In this document: positions 46,601-56,059 of the stretch, piece by piece
Position numbering within the stretch: the first letter of the stretch is position 1
Layout: every line of letters begins with the position of its first letter
Source of the DNA: Methylacidiphilum caldifontis
GTDB lineage: Bacteria; Verrucomicrobiota; Verrucomicrobiia; Methylacidiphilales; Methylacidiphilaceae
DNA: 64,000 nt
Reading direction: 5' to 3'
Assembly: GCF_017310505.1 (NCBI RefSeq)
Contig: NZ_CP065957.1
Coordinates: 62,001 to 126,000 of the forward strand
Position numbers and translations under genes: made by a program
Notes under the pieces: generated by a model
Told to the model about the DNA's origin: nothing
The model's database searches: none
What the model saw: only the letters and a program-made list of their open reading frames with translations

Positions 46601-47017
46601 ATGAGAATAACTCAGGGTACTTTTTCCTACCTTCCTGATTTGACGGATGAAGAAATTGCCGCTCAGGTTCAATACATTATCGACAATGGGTGGGCAGTAA
46701 TGATCGAATACACCGATAACCCACATCCTAGACATACCTACTGGGATATGTGGGGAATGCCCGTTTTTGATATTAAAGATCCTGCAGCGGTCATGCATGA
46801 GTTCAATGAATGCCGGAAGGCTTTCCCCAACCGTTATATTCGCATTAGCGGTTATAACCGTCAGCAGGGATACCAGACTACGATGATCAGCTTTATTTGT
46901 CATCGTCCAAAAGAAGAACCCGGTTTTGAACTCGAAAGAATCGAGTGGGAGGACAGACAACAGAAATATCGGCTTAGGCCCTATTCGACAGATAAGCCTA
47001 AGGGACAACGCTATTAA
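46601..47017 (+). CDS. cbbS: RuBisCO small subunit
   Basis: A 138-residue subunit. [38 protein letters not shown] and [19 protein letters not shown] are the standard signatures. The C-terminal extension of about 30 residues after [11 protein letters not shown] matches the beta-hairpin tail of red-type small subunits, which fills the central channel of L8S8. It starts 29 bp after cbbL. Confidence 0.95.
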   Translation: MRITQGTFSYLPDLTDEEIAAQVQYIIDNGWAVMIEYTDNPHPRHTYWDMWGMPVFDIKDPAAVMHEFNECRKAFPNRYIRISGYNRQQGYQTTMISFICHRPKEEPGFELERIEWEDRQQKYRLRPYSTDKPKGQRY

Positions 47018-47064
47018 TTGGTATTGTTTTGTCCCGTAATGATAACCCAATAACGGATAAAGAG

Positions 47065-48012
47065 ATGGAGGTTCAGCAAAAAGAAGCTTTATCATTAAAC
47101 GAGACAAACGATGCTTCATTTGTTGATGTGGATGAACAGCTCAATCAGTTTCGCATCGATGATGTATTGAATGATCTAGAAAAGGAGTTGATCGGTCTTA
47201 AACCTGTTAAACAAAGGGTAAAAGAGATTGCTTCTTTTCTCATGGTTCAGAGGCTACGGGAACTTGCGGGAGTTGTTACTGAACCTCCTTCTCTCCATAT
47301 GTCTTTTACGGGCCCACCTGGTACGGGAAAAACAACGGTGGCGATGAAGATGGGTAAAATATTACATAGGTTGGGCTATGTAAGAAAAGGCCATCTGATC
47401 ACAGCTACTCGGGAAGACCTTGTAGGGCAGTATGTTGGACATACCGCTCCTAAAACAAAAGAAGTGATTAAAAGAGCTATGGGTGGGGTTCTTTTTATCG
47501 ATGAGGCTTATGCTTTGTATCGACCCGAAAGTGAAAGAGATTATGGCCAGGAAGCGATTGAAATTCTTTTACAAGCGATGGAAAATAACCGAAAAGATCT
47601 GGTGGTCATATTTGCTGGATACCAAGATAGAATGGAACTGTTTTTTCAGATGAATCCAGGTCTGCGGTCAAGAATAACGCATCACATCCAGTTTCCGAGC
47701 TATACTTATGAGGAACTTCTAGCCATTGCCGAGCTGATGCTTAAGCAACAGATGTACTACTTTGATGAAGAGTCCCGAAAAGCTTTTGAAGAATATTTAA
47801 AGTTGCGGATGCAACAGCCTCTTTTTGCTAATGCCCGCAGTGTCAGAAATGCGATTGATCGATTTAAACTTCGTCAGGCGGCTCGTTTGATTCAAAAAGG
47901 AGGAAAAATTCCTGCAAGCGAGTTAATGAGAATAGATCTAAGCGATATCAAACAGAGTAGAGTCTTTCAAGAAGCCCAACTTAAAACCGAAAAAGAAGAA
48001 ATCAAATCATGA
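47065..48012 (+). CDS. cbbX: Red-type RuBisCO activase CbbX
   Basis: About 315 residues from the ATG at 47065 (TTG at 47029 is the alternative). It is an AAA+ motor that pulls the CbbL tail to release inhibitory sugar phosphates. Walker [16 protein letters not shown], pore loop region [17 protein letters not shown], Walker [16 protein letters not shown], arginine finger in [15 protein letters not shown]. Acts on the enzyme encoded just upstream. Confidence 0.95.
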   Translation: MEVQQKEALSLNETNDASFVDVDEQLNQFRIDDVLNDLEKELIGLKPVKQRVKEIASFLMVQRLRELAGVVTEPPSLHMSFTGPPGTGKTTVAMKMGKILHRLGYVRKGHLITATREDLVGQYVGHTAPKTKEVIKRAMGGVLFIDEAYALYRPESERDYGQEAIEILLQAMENNRKDLVVIFAGYQDRMELFFQMNPGLRSRITHHIQFPSYTYEELLAIAELMLKQQMYYFDEESRKAFEEYLKLRMQQPLFANARSVRNAIDRFKLRQAARLIQKGGKIPASELMRIDLSDIKQSRVFQEAQLKTEKEEIKS

Positions 48013-48021
48013 TTTAATGCT

Positions 48022-49044
48022 ATGCGACGACCTATAATGCTTGGAATCGTTGGAGATAGTGCTGCGGGTAAGTCCACTTTAACCGGTGGACTCGTCAATT
48101 TATTGGGGGCTGATCGTGTCACTCATATCTGTACGGATGATTATCATAAATACGATCGGAAAGAAAGAGCCCAGATAGGCATAACCGCTTTGCATCCGGA
48201 TTGCAACTATCTGGATATCATGGAACAACATCTTGAACGCCTTCATTATGGCTTACCGATTTTAAAGCCTGTATATGATCATTCCAATGGCTCGCTTGTG
48301 CGACCTGAATATATAATGCCTAAGGAATTTATCATTGTGGAAGGGCTTCTTGGTTTTTATACCCGAGTCATGCGTCAGTTTTATGACGTCAAGGTATATT
48401 TGAATCCTCCTGAAGAGTTGCGAAGAGTTTGGAAAATAAAAAGGGATACCACTAAGCGGGGTTATACCCGTGAACAAGTTTTAGACGAACTGATTAAAAG
48501 GGAACCTGATTCAGAAGCCTATATACGGCCTCAAAGGGAGTTTGCAGATATCATTGTGACCTTTTATCCTCAAAAAGGGGTGGATCCCGAAAAAATCGAC
48601 GGTCATTTAAACACCAGACTTGTTTTACGGCCAACAATCCCTCATCCCGATTTTTCTTATCTTATTGATAATCGTGCAGAAAATCATGGAATACGGCTTG
48701 AGTTAGGCCGTGATATGGGTAAACCGGTAGATATATTAGAAATCGATGGCAATGTCCCCGAAGAAGAAGCTCTCAGGTTAGAAAAAACGATTTGGAGTCA
48801 TCTTCCCAAGGGAGTTCCCCCTTTGAATCTTGATCGGCTGGGAAGGTACTTAGATAGAAACGAGATTAAACATAGCCATCCTTTGGCTTTGACTCAGTTG
48901 CTCTTAGCCTATCATCTTTTAAGAGCTTACGACGAAAACGCAACCATTCCTTTTGCGCCTCCCGTTGATGCCCTTTCCCGAATTAGAAGACAAAGGGAGT
49001 TAAGCCAAAAGGAAATTAACATGGAGATCAAACGCAATGACTAA
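48022..49044 (+). CDS. prk: Phosphoribulokinase
   Basis: A 340-residue kinase that makes ribulose 1,5-bisphosphate, the RuBisCO substrate. It has GIVGDSAAGKSTLTGGLV (P-loop), CTDDYHKYDR, PVYDHSNGSL and FIIVEGLLGFYT, plus KIKRDTTKRGYTREQVLDEL. The layout and length fit the class II (cyanobacterial/plant-like) group more than the short proteobacterial class. It overlaps tkt by 8 bp. Confidence 0.93.
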   Translation: MRRPIMLGIVGDSAAGKSTLTGGLVNLLGADRVTHICTDDYHKYDRKERAQIGITALHPDCNYLDIMEQHLERLHYGLPILKPVYDHSNGSLVRPEYIMPKEFIIVEGLLGFYTRVMRQFYDVKVYLNPPEELRRVWKIKRDTTKRGYTREQVLDELIKREPDSEAYIRPQREFADIIVTFYPQKGVDPEKIDGHLNTRLVLRPTIPHPDFSYLIDNRAENHGIRLELGRDMGKPVDILEIDGNVPEEEALRLEKTIWSHLPKGVPPLNLDRLGRYLDRNEIKHSHPLALTQLLLAYHLLRAYDENATIPFAPPVDALSRIRRQRELSQKEINMEIKRND

Positions 49045-51082
49045 GATGACGGATATTTCAGAGCAGGATTTGCTTAAGGACTCGAGATTAGAACAACTAG
49101 CTGTCAATGTCATCCGTGGATTGTCAATGGATGCGGTTCAGAAAGCTAATTCTGGACATCCCGGAACGCCTATGGGCCTTGCTGATGCAGCGGTTATCCT
49201 TTGGACAAGATTTTTGTCTTTTGATCCTGAAGATCCGCAGTGGCCGGATCGAGATCGATTTGTTCTTTCCTGTGGGCATGCTTCTATGCTGCTTTACAGC
49301 TTGCTTTTTTTGTGTGGGTTTGATGTTTCCTTAGAAGATCTCAAAAATTTCAGGCAATTTGGATCCAAGACAGCGGGACATCCTGAATACGGACATGCTC
49401 CAGGAGTTGAGACGACAACGGGTCCTTTGGGGCAAGGAATAGCTAATGCGGTGGGTATGGCCTTAGCTGAGAGGATATTGGCTAGCCGTTACAATAAGCC
49501 TGGATTTGAGCTTTTTAACCATTGGACTTATGTATTTGCAAGCGATGGGGATCTCATGGAAGGAATATCCCATGAGTGTTGTTCATTGGCCGGACACTTA
49601 GGGCTAGGGAAGTTGATCGTTCTCTATGATGATAACGGTATAACGATCGATGGTTCTACTTCATTAGCTTACAGCGACAATGTTAAAGAGAGGTTTCTTT
49701 CCTATGGATGGGAAGTTCAGCAAATTTATGGCAATGATCGTAAACAAGTAGAAGAAGCTTTTGCAAAAGCAAAGTCGACTGTAGATAGGCCTCATATGAT
49801 CATTGCCAAAACCCATATTGGCTATGGTAGCCCTCATAAACAGGATACAGAGAAAGCTCATGGAGAGCCTCTTGGGGCAGAAGAGGTGAAATTGACCAAG
49901 GAAAAATTAGGATTACCTACTGATATTGAGTTCTTCGTACCTGAAGAGGTAATTCAATATTTTCGTGTTTTTACTCTAAAAGGCAAACGTAAGAGATATG
50001 AGTGGCTAGAGCTCTTCAAGAAATATTCTCTTCAATATCCTCAAGAAGCGGAGAGTTTGAATAAAGCTTTAAGAAATGAACTTGCTGAGGGTTGGCAGGA
50101 TCAGCTACCTACCTTTCCATTGGATAAAGCTATTGCTACCCGAGCAGCTTCGGGAGCTGTTATAAATTCCATTTTCTCCAAAATTGATTCTCTTATTGGT
50201 GGATCTGCGGACCTTACCCCTTCTAATAATACCCGGCCAAAGGAAGTAGTCGATATAACTAGAGGGAAATTTTCAGGAAGATATATCCATTATGGAGTGA
50301 GGGAACATGCCATGGCCTCCATAATGAGTGGAATGGCTTTACACAAGGGGATAAGACCCTATGGGGGAACTTTTCTTATCTTTTCGGATTATATGAGACC
50401 CACCATGCGGCTTGCTGCAATGATGAAACTGCCTGTGATTTATATTTTTACTCATGACAGCATCGGTCTAGGTGAAGATGGACCGACTCATCAACCTGTT
50501 GAACAGCTAACCGCATTGCGAGCAATACCGAACATGACCGTTTTTAGACCCTGTGATGCCACAGAAACGGTTGAGGGCTGGAAAGTAGCATTGGCCAGAA
50601 AAGATGGACCGACTTCTTTGATCCTTACTCGGCAGGCTTTACCGGTACTCGATCGTTCTAAATATGCACCGAGTATAGGAGCTTTACGTGGGGCTTACGT
50701 GATCGCCGATGCCCCTCAGTTTCAAGTTATCATTATTGGAACAGGATCTGAAGTCCATATCGCTCTTGAAGCCCAAAAATTGTTGGCTGAAAGGAATATT
50801 CCTGCTCGGGTAGTTTCTATGCCATCCTGGGATCTTTTTTCTAACCAATCTTCTCAATATAAAGAGGAGGTTCTTCCTTCGAACATTCGTGCTAGGGTAG
50901 CTGTGGAAGCGGGTGCCACTCTTGCTTGGGCTAAATGGGTTGGACTAGAAGGTGAAATTGTTGGGCTTGATCATTTCGGTGCCTCTGCTCCTTACAAGAT
51001 AATTTACCAAAAATTTGGAATTACTCCCGAAAAGGTTGTAGAAGCAGCTATCCGCTCTCTTGAGCGTCAAAAAAGGCAGTAG
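49037..51082 (+). CDS. tkt: Transketolase
   Basis: A 681-residue thiamine-diphosphate enzyme that moves two-carbon units among sugar phosphates. ANSGHPGTPMG, TTTGPLGQGIANAVGMA and the ThDP motif SDGDLMEGISHE...YDDNGITIDG are in the first half; GVREHAMASIMSGMAL and THDSIGLGEDGPTHQPVEQL in the second. It regenerates ribulose-5-phosphate in the Calvin cycle. Start ATG lies inside the end of prk. Confidence 0.96.
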   Translation: MTKMTDISEQDLLKDSRLEQLAVNVIRGLSMDAVQKANSGHPGTPMGLADAAVILWTRFLSFDPEDPQWPDRDRFVLSCGHASMLLYSLLFLCGFDVSLEDLKNFRQFGSKTAGHPEYGHAPGVETTTGPLGQGIANAVGMALAERILASRYNKPGFELFNHWTYVFASDGDLMEGISHECCSLAGHLGLGKLIVLYDDNGITIDGSTSLAYSDNVKERFLSYGWEVQQIYGNDRKQVEEAFAKAKSTVDRPHMIIAKTHIGYGSPHKQDTEKAHGEPLGAEEVKLTKEKLGLPTDIEFFVPEEVIQYFRVFTLKGKRKRYEWLELFKKYSLQYPQEAESLNKALRNELAEGWQDQLPTFPLDKAIATRAASGAVINSIFSKIDSLIGGSADLTPSNNTRPKEVVDITRGKFSGRYIHYGVREHAMASIMSGMALHKGIRPYGGTFLIFSDYMRPTMRLAAMMKLPVIYIFTHDSIGLGEDGPTHQPVEQLTALRAIPNMTVFRPCDATETVEGWKVALARKDGPTSLILTRQALPVLDRSKYAPSIGALRGAYVIADAPQFQVIIIGTGSEVHIALEAQKLLAERNIPARVVSMPSWDLFSNQSSQYKEEVLPSNIRARVAVEAGATLAWAKWVGLEGEIVGLDHFGASAPYKIIYQKFGITPEKVVEAAIRSLERQKRQ

Positions 51083-51099
51083 CCTCTATTAATATTGTG

Positions 51100-51723
51100 A
51101 TGCTTTGTTTTGAAAAACCGATGGGGGCACTCTACTTTGCTCGGCATTGTAAAACCGCTTGGAATCTTGAACATCGAATCCAAGGACGTACGGATATTCC
51201 TTTATGTGAGGTGGGGATCGAAGAGGCTAAGAAAAATTCTCGATTGATTGCACAACTGAATATTGGCAGGGTCTATTCGAGCCCTTTAATTCGGGGTAAG
51301 CAGACTGCTCAAATTTATGCCCAGTCTCTAAATATTCCTTATGAAATCAAAGAGGAGCTGATTGAAATGGATATGGGAGAATGGGAAGGGAAAACAGCTC
51401 AAGAGCTTTCTCTTCTTAAACCTTCAGTTTATCTAGAGTGGATTGAAGATCCGCGACGCGTTCCCCTTGTACCAGGAAGCAAAGAAGATGTATTTAGCGC
51501 TCAAAAAAGGATAGTTAAAGCTGTTCGAGATGTTTATTTCCAGCAAGCAAAGGATTTCAATATTTTAATTATTCTTCACAAGTATATCTGTTCACTCTTG
51601 CGTTGTGCCCTTCAAAACCTTGATCTCAATCATTTTAAGCAAGAAATTATTGAGTCGACCCTACCCCAGAATGTATCTGTGGATAGTCCAAAAGTTTTTG
51701 AAGCTTTTTCTTCCAAAGGATAA
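51100..51723 (+). CDS. Histidine-phosphatase-family protein (phosphoglycerate-mutase-like)
   Basis: About 207 residues. It has the phosphoglycerate-mutase-like opening LYFARHCKTAWN, in which the usual RHGET/RHGQT Gly is Cys; the catalytic Arg-His is kept. Also RIQGRTDIPLCEVG, YSSPLIRGKQTAQIYA and EMDMGEWEGKTAQEL. The second catalytic His appears in IILHKYICSLL. Its place in the cbb operon suggests action on a sugar phosphate, but adenosylcobalamin-phosphatase or general phosphatase roles cannot be excluded. Confidence 0.78.
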   Translation: MLCFEKPMGALYFARHCKTAWNLEHRIQGRTDIPLCEVGIEEAKKNSRLIAQLNIGRVYSSPLIRGKQTAQIYAQSLNIPYEIKEELIEMDMGEWEGKTAQELSLLKPSVYLEWIEDPRRVPLVPGSKEDVFSAQKRIVKAVRDVYFQQAKDFNILIILHKYICSLLRCALQNLDLNHFKQEIIESTLPQNVSVDSPKVFEAFSSKG

Positions 51724-51773
51724 AAATAAAGACAAATTCAGTACTATGCCCTTTAACTGAAGGTGATAAAGTT

Positions 51774-52484
51774 ATGGGGAGGAGTTTACTTAAAGCGATC
51801 ATTTTGGATTTTGATGGAACAATCGGCTATACTGAAAAAGAAGCCCATTTACCTGCCTGTAACGAAGCCTTCCGGAAAATGAACATCCCTATTCAATGGT
51901 CCTGGGAGGAATTTATTACTCTTCTAGAATTGCCCGGTAACCAGGCCAGAATGGAGTATACTTATAGAAAACTCTATCCTTTTGTTGAGGAGAAAACATT
52001 AAAAGAACTGTCGGAAAAATGGATTAAAATAAAAAAGGAGCTCTATGTCCGGAAATATGTTTATCAGGCAAGGCTTAGGGATGGAATAAGCGAGTTGATC
52101 AAAGGGGCCATGATCCAAAAGATCCATGTAGCTATAGTTTCAACTTCTATTGAACCGCAGATTGAAGCCTTTTTGGACCAACATCTCCCAGAAGCACGAG
52201 GTTATATTTATCCCATTTTGGGTAAAGGAGCCGGGAAAAAGACTGCGGAGGACTCTCCACTTTATAACAAATGTCTAGAGATTCTGAATCTGAAGAAAGA
52301 ACAAGCTATTGCTATCGAAGATTCGAGGGTGGGGTTGCAGGCAGCCCTTAAAGCCGGCATAAAATGTGTTGTTGTACCCAATGAATATACAGCTCAACAA
52401 GATTTTGGAGGTGCCTCTTTTGTTACAGCTGATATATCTAGGCTTAACCTTGTGCAGCTTGAGGAGTTTCTTATTAAAAGTTAG
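51774..52484 (+). CDS. cbbY: HAD-family phosphatase, CbbY-like
   Basis: A 236-residue haloacid-dehalogenase-fold protein with motif I LDFDGTIGYTE, motif II VAIVSTS, a Lys in ILGKGAGKKTAEDSPLYNKC and motif IV AIEDSRVGLQAALKAGIKC. The cap domain is helical. It resembles CbbY, which removes the misfire product xylulose 1,5-bisphosphate that blocks RuBisCO. Position at the end of the cbb operon supports this. The stop overlaps that of the convergent DUF488 gene. Confidence 0.82.
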   Translation: MGRSLLKAIILDFDGTIGYTEKEAHLPACNEAFRKMNIPIQWSWEEFITLLELPGNQARMEYTYRKLYPFVEEKTLKELSEKWIKIKKELYVRKYVYQARLRDGISELIKGAMIQKIHVAIVSTSIEPQIEAFLDQHLPEARGYIYPILGKGAGKKTAEDSPLYNKCLEILNLKKEQAIAIEDSRVGLQAALKAGIKCVVVPNEYTAQQDFGGASFVTADISRLNLVQLEEFLIKS

Positions 52485-52849
52485 ATTTTCCCTTTGATTC
52501 TATTTTCTATAAATGATTTTAAAACAATCGCTTGGTTATGGAGACTATCTTTAGCGCTATAGACAAGGGTAACCGTTGTAGAGGAACAGTTTTTAAAAAA
52601 TTCAGTGATTTCTTTTTCTTTGGTCAAAAGCTCTTCTTGATATTTTTTTGAAAAATCTATCCATTTTTGAGGATCGTGAGCAAACCATTTCCTTAACTCC
52701 GAAGAGGGTGCCCAGTCCTTAGCCCAAAAATCAATTTTCAATCTATCTTTGGACATTCCCCTAGGCCATAATCTGTCTACTAAAATTCTATATCCATCCT
52801 GTGGGGCAGGTTCTTCGTAGACACGTTTGATAAAAATATTTTTTACCAT
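52481..52849 (-). CDS. DUF488 family protein
   Basis: A 122-residue protein with the family signatures IFIKRVYEEP, GYRILVDRLWPRGMSKDRL, WAKDWAPSSELRKWFAHDP and VTLVYSAKD. The function of DUF488 is not settled. It overlaps the upstream proline-rich gene by 7 bp and meets the cbbY stop in TTAG. Confidence 0.88.
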   Translation of the reverse strand: MVKNIFIKRVYEEPAPQDGYRILVDRLWPRGMSKDRLKIDFWAKDWAPSSELRKWFAHDPQKWIDFSKKYQEELLTKEKEITEFFKNCSSTTVTLVYSAKDSLHNQAIVLKSFIENRIKGKI

Positions 52850-53244
52850 TCCCAGCTAAAGAGCTCCAGTCCTCCCCCTGGAGTCATCACCTCGGTACTG
52901 TTAATTGTCCAGGTTGGATGGGGTTGTCTTGGATCCTTGGCCATGAATTGCTGGCCATAACCCATTTCCTTGGGAGCCAATGGATTAATAATTTGAGGTC
53001 CTTGCCTTATTCCCTCTGGAATGATTCCTTTAGCCTTAGGTGGAAGTCCCATAGGAGCTTTTGGAGCTTTTTCAGGAGCAGGCTTTAAAGGAATTGGCTT
53101 GGGACGCTTTTCAATCTTTTTAGCCTGTGATACCTCAGGATCTCTTTTTGGAGGTTCCGCTGCAGAGGCTACAGTTAAGACTACAGATGCAGAAAAACCT
53201 ATGAAAAGAAGGATGAGAAAAACCGATCCCCACTCTTTTTTCAC
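52843..53244 (-). CDS. Exported Pro/Lys-rich protein, function unknown
   Basis: A 133-residue protein starting GTG. A signal peptide (hydrophobic residues 7-27, cleavage near ASAAEPP) is followed by a Pro-, Lys- and Gly-rich, mostly disordered region and an aromatic C-terminus (LELFSWEW). No family recognised. It may be periplasmic and bind the cell wall or nucleic acid through its basic stretch. Overlaps DUF488 by 7 bp. Confidence 0.6.
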   Translation of the reverse strand: MKKEWGSVFLILLFIGFSASVVLTVASAAEPPKRDPEVSQAKKIEKRPKPIPLKPAPEKAPKAPMGLPPKAKGIIPEGIRQGPQIINPLAPKEMGYGQQFMAKDPRQPHPTWTINSTEVMTPGGGLELFSWEW

Positions 53245-53286
53245 AACTTATATTATGACACTAAAGGGGCTAAGAATAAAGAAAAA

Positions 53287-54882
53287 TCATACCGAAATTA
53301 ACCGGACATTATAAATGTCTTCAACTTTGCGTATCTGCTCTAGAACTTCAGAAGGAGGAACATTATCAAGGTTAAGGATACTGATCGCTTTTTCTTTTGC
53401 TTTTGCCCTAGCAAGGGACATCGCTGCGATGTTGATATTATGTTCTCCCAGTATTGTCCCCACTTTTCCGACTATACCTGGCCTATCTTTGTTTTCAAGA
53501 AGGAGTAAAATACCTTCCATGGAGGCTTCTATAGGATTGAAATTAAGCTGAACCAGTCTGTGTGATTTTCCATAGAAAGTTGAAGCAGCTTGATAGGTTT
53601 GTTCATCGGTCTTTGCTTCTATGCCTATGATTTCAGTAAATTCTCCACCACTACTCATTTTGACTTCCTGAACCTCGATACCCAAGGTGTTGATCAAGAA
53701 CATCACGTTAACCTCGTTGACTTCTTTGCCAGCAACCTTTCTTAAAAGTCCTTTCAGAACAGCTCGGGTAATGGGGCTTGTATCATATTCGTTAGCTCTT
53801 CCTGAATAATAAATGTTTAAGGTATCAATTCGATCAACGATCCATTGACTCATAAAAATTCCCAGTTTTTCACCCAAGGCCATATAGGGACTAAGGATGG
53901 AAAGAACTTTAGGATCAATGCTGGGCATATTGACTGCATTCCTAATGATATTATGGCAAAGAACATCTGTTATCATAACCGCTATTTCGGTTCCGACATT
54001 TTCTTGTGCTTCAACAGTGGATGCGGCAAGATGAGGAGTGAGAATAACGTTGGGCAGTCCCCGGAGGGGAAAATCAGCTGGCGGGGGTTCGGGTTCATAG
54101 ACATCGAGAGCTGCGCCCGCGACCCATCCCGATTTAAGGAATTCAGCCAAGTCGGCAACACAAATCAATCCACCACGAGCACAATTAATTATCCGGATAC
54201 CCTGTTTACATTTTTTTAGGTTTTCTTTGTTGATAATCCCCTCGGTTTCAGCTGTCAAGGGAGCATGAAGAGAGAGAAAGTCAATCGCAGGGAAAAGTTC
54301 ATCAAGGCTGTTTACCAGTTCGATTTGGAGGTTTTTTACTTTTGTAGGTGATAGGTAAGGATCAAAACATTTGACCTTCATTCCAAAAGCAAGAGCTCGT
54401 TTGGCAACTTCTCTACCGACTCTACCAAGGCCTAGGATTCCAAGGACCTTTCCATAAAGCTCGATGCCTTCAAAATTTTTCCTTTTCCATTCCCCTAACT
54501 GCATCGAAACATGAGCTTGGGGAACATTCCTAGCTAAAGCGAGCAGCAGAGATAAGGTGTGTTCGGCTGTGGCTATGGTGTTCCCTCCGGGCGTATTCAT
54601 GACCACGATACCGTGTTCGGTGGCGGCATCTACATCAACGTTATCTATTCCCACTCCGGCCCTTCCGATAACCTTTAGCTTTTTCCCCGACTCAATAACT
54701 TTTCGGGTTATCTTCGTCTGACTTCTCACAATAACAGCATCGTAGTCAGCTATGATCTGAGAAAGCTCATTTTCCTTTAACCCATACTTTTCATCGATTT
54801 TAAATTGAGCTACAGACCGAAGTTCAGCGATTCCTTTTTTGGAAATCTGATCAGCAATAAGAATATGATAGATATTAGACAT
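53287..54882 (-). CDS. serA: D-3-phosphoglycerate dehydrogenase
   Basis: A 531-residue NAD enzyme at the start of serine synthesis. Catalytic domain with VIGRAGVGIDNVDVDAATEHG, Rossmann motif GILGLGRVGREVAKRAL, catalytic Arg in NCARGGLI, Glu and His in VYEPEPPPADFPLR and TPHLAASTVEAQENVG. An intervening domain (about residues 320-450) and a C-terminal ACT domain (LLLLENKDRPGIVGKVGTIL) give serine feedback control. In this methanotroph it would also drain fixed carbon from the Calvin cycle. Confidence 0.95.
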   Translation of the reverse strand: MSNIYHILIADQISKKGIAELRSVAQFKIDEKYGLKENELSQIIADYDAVIVRSQTKITRKVIESGKKLKVIGRAGVGIDNVDVDAATEHGIVVMNTPGGNTIATAEHTLSLLLALARNVPQAHVSMQLGEWKRKNFEGIELYGKVLGILGLGRVGREVAKRALAFGMKVKCFDPYLSPTKVKNLQIELVNSLDELFPAIDFLSLHAPLTAETEGIINKENLKKCKQGIRIINCARGGLICVADLAEFLKSGWVAGAALDVYEPEPPPADFPLRGLPNVILTPHLAASTVEAQENVGTEIAVMITDVLCHNIIRNAVNMPSIDPKVLSILSPYMALGEKLGIFMSQWIVDRIDTLNIYYSGRANEYDTSPITRAVLKGLLRKVAGKEVNEVNVMFLINTLGIEVQEVKMSSGGEFTEIIGIEAKTDEQTYQAASTFYGKSHRLVQLNFNPIEASMEGILLLLENKDRPGIVGKVGTILGEHNINIAAMSLARAKAKEKAISILNLDNVPPSEVLEQIRKVEDIYNVRLISV

Positions 54883-55090
54883 AGGCTTATACTTTCTTAA
54901 TTAAAGATTCACGAAAAGATTAAATAAGTAAGAAATAGGGTTTTACTTTTTTTCATTGGAAAAAGGTAAAAAATAATGAATTCTCAATTTTTAAAATTTT
55001 TTCAATATAAAAGAGAGATTCATGTTTAAAATATTTTCGTAACCCATTTTTTTTAGACTAAATTTAGTATTTTTCTTTTTGTCCATAGGT

Positions 55091-55768
55091 ATGAACAGCC
55101 TTTTATCCAATCTGATAAAAGATTCTCGGTATAATATACTTTTTGAGTTAAAAAGAAATCCAGGACTTTCTATCAGTGAATTGACTAAAAAAATTAACTT
55201 GTCTTACATGGGTGTAAAGCAACACTGCTTGGCATTGGAAAAGGAAGGCTTTCTAGAAACCCATAAAAGACAGAAATCGGTTGGTCGACCCGAGATTGTC
55301 TATTGTTTAACCGAAAAAGCCGATGTTTTTTTTCCAAAGGACCCTTCCTTTTTTGTCGAAAAATTGCTCAATGGAATCGAAGCTTTATATGGTTCTTTGG
55401 TTTTGGATCGGCTGCTATACTGGGTTTATAGAAAGGATGGAGAATACTTAAGCCAAGCTGTAAAAAATTTACCCCTGGAGGACAGAGCGAAAGAGCTTTT
55501 GAGTTTTAGGGAAGAAAAAGGATATATGGGAAGGCTTGTGATTGATAATGAGATAGAATATAAGATTATCGAGTTTCATAATCCTATTTTAGCTCTTTTA
55601 GATAAGTATCCGATAATAAGGAGTTTTGAAAAGAAAATGTTTGAAAAGGTATTAGGGGTTCCTGTTAAGCGCATCGAAGATAGGTCTTTTGGAAGCTATT
55701 ATTGTACGTTCTTATTTCAATACCCACCCTCTAACTCAGTCCATCCCAATGCAGAACAGAATGGTTAA
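55091..55768 (+). CDS. SufR-like winged-helix regulator without cluster cysteines
   Basis: About 225 residues from the ATG at 55091; the TTG at 55079 has no ribosome site. The N-terminal HTH (LSISELTKKINLSYMGVKQHCLALEKEGFLE) and the wing QKSVGRPEIVYCLTEKA resemble SufR/ArsR-type iron-sulfur repressors. The C-terminal region (YKIIEFHNPILALLDKYP) aligns with the SufR sensor, but the expected Cys ligands are missing; only one Cys (YYCTF) remains there. It may sense something else. Divergent from serA. Confidence 0.7.
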   Translation: MNSLLSNLIKDSRYNILFELKRNPGLSISELTKKINLSYMGVKQHCLALEKEGFLETHKRQKSVGRPEIVYCLTEKADVFFPKDPSFFVEKLLNGIEALYGSLVLDRLLYWVYRKDGEYLSQAVKNLPLEDRAKELLSFREEKGYMGRLVIDNEIEYKIIEFHNPILALLDKYPIIRSFEKKMFEKVLGVPVKRIEDRSFGSYYCTFLFQYPPSNSVHPNAEQNG

Positions 55769-56059
55769 TGTTTAATTAATCCTATGCAAGAGAGACTGTT
55801 CGACTAATTTTAGCAGGTATCCTATGTGCAAGTATTCTACTCCCCAAAAAAAGCTGTAAAGTTTTCCATCGAATCGGGTTTTATTCAACTTGGACTTTTT
55901 AAGGTTTTCTCAACAGCTCCTTAGCGTTGGTGTCCATTGCCCATGCTCTTCAACAAATGTGAAAATAGGGAAAGAAAAAAAGAAATTTCGCATATATAAA
56001 ATTAATTAAATTATTTTATACTTGTTATAATTTGTAATTTTATTAAAATATATTATGAT

